This document shows positions 61,655-64,000 of a stretch of DNA of 64,000 nt, piece after piece. The stretch is from positions 31,075-95,074 of the forward strand of contig NZ_JALKBD010000021.1 in the NCBI RefSeq assembly GCF_023015905.1, in the 5' to 3' direction. The position numbers were made by a program, and so were the translations under genes. Each line of letters opens with the position of its first letter. Within the stretch, counting starts at the first letter, position 1. The notes beneath the pieces were generated by a model that saw only the letters and a program-made list of their open reading frames with translations, did no database searches and was not told the DNA's origin. The stretch comes from Arenibacter sp. F20364. GTDB taxonomy: Bacteria; Bacteroidota; Bacteroidia; Flavobacteriales; Flavobacteriaceae.

Positions 61655-63643
61655 ATGAGATATTTATTGACACTTTTAATAGTGTTTTTTGGTCAGGCCA
61701 TTAGTGCCCAGGAAGATTCTATTCCCCCGTCGAGGAAAGAGGGTGAGGCTGGGATGGAACGTAATGTTAGAAACCTGCCGCCGAGAATAAATGGTGATGG
61801 CCAAGGTCAGGAAGTGACGATTAAGGATTATAAGATTATTAGTTACGAAAGGGATACTACGTTTCTGGATACTACTATTTCCATACAGAAAGAGTATAAA
61901 TACAACTTCTTAAGAAAGGACGATTTTGAACTGATGCCATTTGCCAATGTAGGACAGCCTTATAATAAATTGGGAGTTGATTTTGATGTAAAGGATACCT
62001 ATCCAAAGTTGGGTGCTACTGCGAAGCATTACAACTATATGGAAGTTAGGGATGTTAACTATTACAATGTGGCGACCCCAATGAGCGACTTAATGTTTAA
62101 GACCACTTTTGAGCAAGGGCAGCTATTGGATGCATTATTGGCTTTTAATACCTCACGAAGACTAAATTTTTCAATAGGGTTTAAGGGTTTTAGATCCTTG
62201 GGTAAATATCAATATAGTGAGGCTGAGTCTGGAAATTTTAAGATGACGGCCAACTATGAAACTAAGGACGAGCGCTATAATTTAAGGGCGCATGGAGCAG
62301 CCCAAAATTCCTTGTCAGAGGAAAATGGTGGGTTATCCAATAAGGAATTGCAATTTGAATCGGGCGATCCTGACTTTAGCGACCGTTCCAGATTGGATGT
62401 GCTTTTTACCGATGCCAACAACCGATTGCTAGGGAAACGTTATTATTTGGATCATCAGTATGTTTTATTTGGTAAAAAAATGGATACATCGAAGACCAGG
62501 ACCACTTCGTTGACCTTGGGGCATGAATTTAATTATGAGACCAAGTATTATCAATATAAACAAACCGCCCAAAATGATTATTTTGGGGATGGCTATGAGT
62601 CTAGTATATCGGATAAGGCTAGCTTAAAAACGACCTATAACCAGATCAATGCCCAATTCTCCAATAAAACCTTAGGTGTTTTAACAGGGTTGATCAATCA
62701 TTATCGGTACAACTATTTTTTTAATTCAGTTTTGCAAACGCCTACCCAACTTATCCAAAGCCAGCTAAGTGGCGATGAAATCTCTGCCGGGGCCAAATAT
62801 GTAAAGAAAATCGGAGGCTTTCAATTGAATGGGTCGGCACAGGTCAATATCTCCGGGGATCTATCTGGAAATTTATTGGATGCGTTTGCCAGTTATGACG
62901 TCAATAAGAACAATAAGCTCAAATTTTCCGTACACTCTTCTTCGCGAATGCCCGATTTTAATTTCCTGCTATATCAAAGTGACTATAGTAATTACAACTG
63001 GCAGCATACAGCTGATTTTGATAAGATAAACAATATCGGTTTTCAATTTGATTTGGAATCCAATGTTTTTGGCGATTTAATGGCGAAGTACACTTCCTTG
63101 GACAATTACACCTACTTTGCTTCGGATCCCTCGGAAACGGTGGTTGAAGGTGGGGAACAGGCATTTGTTAAGCCGTTCCAGGAGAGTGGCACCATCAATA
63201 TTATAAAGGTTAAATATGGAAAGGAATTTAAATGGAAGGGGTTTGCGCTGAATAATACTGTAATGTATCAGAATGTTTCCCAGCCCAACAATGCTTTAAA
63301 TCTGCCGGAAGTGGTCACAAGGAATACCTTTTATTATTCAAACTTTGGGTTTAAAAAGGCCTTGTACTTTCAAACGGGGGTGACCCTTAAGTATTTTACA
63401 TCTTATAATGCGGATGCTTATAATCCTGTGCTGGGCGAATTCTACTCCCAAGGCCAGGAGGAATTGGGAGGCTTTCCTATGCTGGACTTTTTTATTAATG
63501 CCCGAATACAGCAAACTAGAATATTCTTAAAAGCCGAACACTTCAATTCCTCGTTTGGCAACAGTAATTTTTATGCCGCCCCAAATTATCCATACAGGGA
63601 TTTTGTAATTCGATTTGGGTTGGTTTGGAATTTCTTCTCTTAG
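61655..63643 (+). CDS. Putative porin (outer membrane beta-barrel)
   Basis: 662 residues with a signal peptide (about 1-19, GQAISAQ). It continues with a short N-terminal region, a plug-like or strand-rich DTTISIQKEYKYNFLRKDDFELMPFANVGQPYNKLGV segment of the putative-porin family, and many amphipathic strands (LNFSIGFKGFRSLGKYQYSEAESGNFKMTANYETKDERYNLRAHGA; aromatic belts every 10-12 residues) to a terminal RFGLVWNFFS with C-terminal aromatic residues. No TonB box is seen. Transport substrate is unknown. It is transcribed alone and ends about 145 bases before the rRNA promoter. Confidence 0.85.
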   Translation: MRYLLTLLIVFFGQAISAQEDSIPPSRKEGEAGMERNVRNLPPRINGDGQGQEVTIKDYKIISYERDTTFLDTTISIQKEYKYNFLRKDDFELMPFANVGQPYNKLGVDFDVKDTYPKLGATAKHYNYMEVRDVNYYNVATPMSDLMFKTTFEQGQLLDALLAFNTSRRLNFSIGFKGFRSLGKYQYSEAESGNFKMTANYETKDERYNLRAHGAAQNSLSEENGGLSNKELQFESGDPDFSDRSRLDVLFTDANNRLLGKRYYLDHQYVLFGKKMDTSKTRTTSLTLGHEFNYETKYYQYKQTAQNDYFGDGYESSISDKASLKTTYNQINAQFSNKTLGVLTGLINHYRYNYFFNSVLQTPTQLIQSQLSGDEISAGAKYVKKIGGFQLNGSAQVNISGDLSGNLLDAFASYDVNKNNKLKFSVHSSSRMPDFNFLLYQSDYSNYNWQHTADFDKINNIGFQFDLESNVFGDLMAKYTSLDNYTYFASDPSETVVEGGEQAFVKPFQESGTINIIKVKYGKEFKWKGFALNNTVMYQNVSQPNNALNLPEVVTRNTFYYSNFGFKKALYFQTGVTLKYFTSYNADAYNPVLGEFYSQGQEELGGFPMLDFFINARIQQTRIFLKAEHFNSSFGNSNFYAAPNYPYRDFVIRFGLVWNFFS

Positions 63644-63661
63644 TTGAATTCAACTTTTTTT
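63642..63661 (+). terminator. Weak terminator of the putative porin gene
   Basis: AGTTG-AATT-CAACT, a 5-bp stem that overlaps the stop codon, followed by seven or eight T residues. Short, so efficiency is doubtful. Confidence 0.45.
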
Positions 63662-63787
63662 GTGGTTTAGGTTTTTAATCTTTTAAGATGGTCTAAAGCG
63701 TAAAAAAAAATACGGAAATGTTTTAGCTGTAAATCAAGGTGTTATAAGAGGATTGAAAATTATTTTAAAAATAAATCAAAAAAGGTT

Positions 63788-63818
63788 TTGTGTAAGCCAA
63801 AAAAGTATCCTACATTTG
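63788..63818 (+). promoter_or_regulatory. Strong rRNA operon promoter
   Basis: TTG (63788-63790, within TTGTG), a 20-base spacer, and TACATTTG (63811-63818), a near-ideal Bacteroidota promoter, preceded by A-rich tracts (63755-63786) that could act as an UP element. Transcription would start near 63825, about 165 bases before 16S rRNA. Confidence 0.88.
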
Positions 63819-63987
63819 CACCCGCTTAGAGAAAGAGCGATAGTAAAAAAAGAAGTTAACAAGTTCATTGATATATTGTAAAGACAGCGTGCCCCTTTAC
63901 CGGAGACGGTTTTGGGGCGCAGAGAAATAAATCGAAAATACGGGCCGGGAAACAGCTTTGTTGGTTGATCGAAGTTATATAAGAATC
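63819..63987 (+). other. Pre-16S rRNA leader
   Basis: Untranslated leader between the rRNA promoter and 16S. It contains GTTCATTGATATATTGTAAA, resembling the leader element (boxA-like) common before flavobacterial 16S genes, and GC-rich pieces (GTGCCCCTTTACCGG, GGTTTTGGGGCGC) that can pair with each other or with the distal spacer for RNase III processing. No protein gene is expected. Confidence 0.8.
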
Positions 63988-64000
63988 AACGATGAAGAGT
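63988..64000 (+). rRNA. 16S ribosomal RNA, first ~13 bases
   Basis: The window ends in GATGAAGAGT, the conserved 5' end of 16S rRNA (which normally continues TTTGATCCTGGCTCAG). The exact mature 5' end is uncertain by a few bases. The rest of the rRNA operon lies to the right. Confidence 0.85.

Overview
This window comes from a marine-type member of the Flavobacteriaceae (Bacteroidota), in the neighbourhood of Maribacter, Zobellia or Arenibacter. The evidence is the SusC/SusD pairs, exact Bacteroidota promoters (TTG, then about 20 bases, then TANNTTTG), GSCFA, DUF4230, DUF4136, DUF5522 and DUF4890 proteins, and low G+C content. The assignment rests on gene content only; no database search was run.

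Layout. (1) 1-7.6 kb is accessory DNA. It holds the upstream part of a polysaccharide-utilisation-type locus on the minus strand (five-bladed propeller lipoprotein, GntR/UTRA regulator, DUF5004- and DUF4961-like proteins, SusC running off the left edge), a sterol-desaturase-family hydroxylase and a tyrosine recombinase. It ends at a tRNA-Met gene whose 5' half is missing, which looks like one end of an integrated island. Three copies of TATGTWCATACATA lie at the island's control points and are the likely GntR operators. (2) 8-25.7 kb is core chromosome: NhaC antiporter, era, a choice-of-anchor I lipoprotein, der, a large outer-membrane barrel protein, LemA and two TPM proteins, MerR, M23 peptidase, alaS, GSCFA and DUF4230. 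A 180-bp MITE and a 7-bp tandem repeat sit in intergenic DNA. (3) 25.7-34.7 kb carries a CE15-type esterase, an aromatic amino acid hydroxylase, small lipoproteins, a plus-strand operon (HExxH protein, PLP deaminase, glucosaminidase-LysM, hemL), and a tandem pair of small membrane peptides. (4) 34.9-46.6 kb is a minus-strand run: zinc metalloprotease, DASS transporter, PKD lipoprotein, and a three-gene planctomycete-type set (DUF1549/DUF1553, DUF1501, cytochrome-LRR). (5) 46.8-56.2 kb holds lysS, a Pmp3/YqaE peptide, lipB interrupted at its 5' end by a DUF559 endonuclease cassette, a TapB-like protein, an OmpA protein, a DUF3352-like lipoprotein and rnhB. (6) 56.7-64 kb has an orphan SusC/SusD pair and a putative porin, then a strong rRNA promoter, the pre-16S leader and the first bases of 16S rRNA at the right edge.

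The most unusual structure is at 48.9-49.6 kb. A DUF559 (Vsr-like, PD-(D/E)XK) gene is bounded by imperfect inverted repeats (17 of 20 bases) and sits between two near-identical 29-bp copies of the start of lipB. The upstream copy keeps a promoter and start codon but stops after 17 codons; the downstream copy begins the functional lipB. This looks like a small endonuclease cassette that inserted into an essential gene and left a working 5' end behind it.
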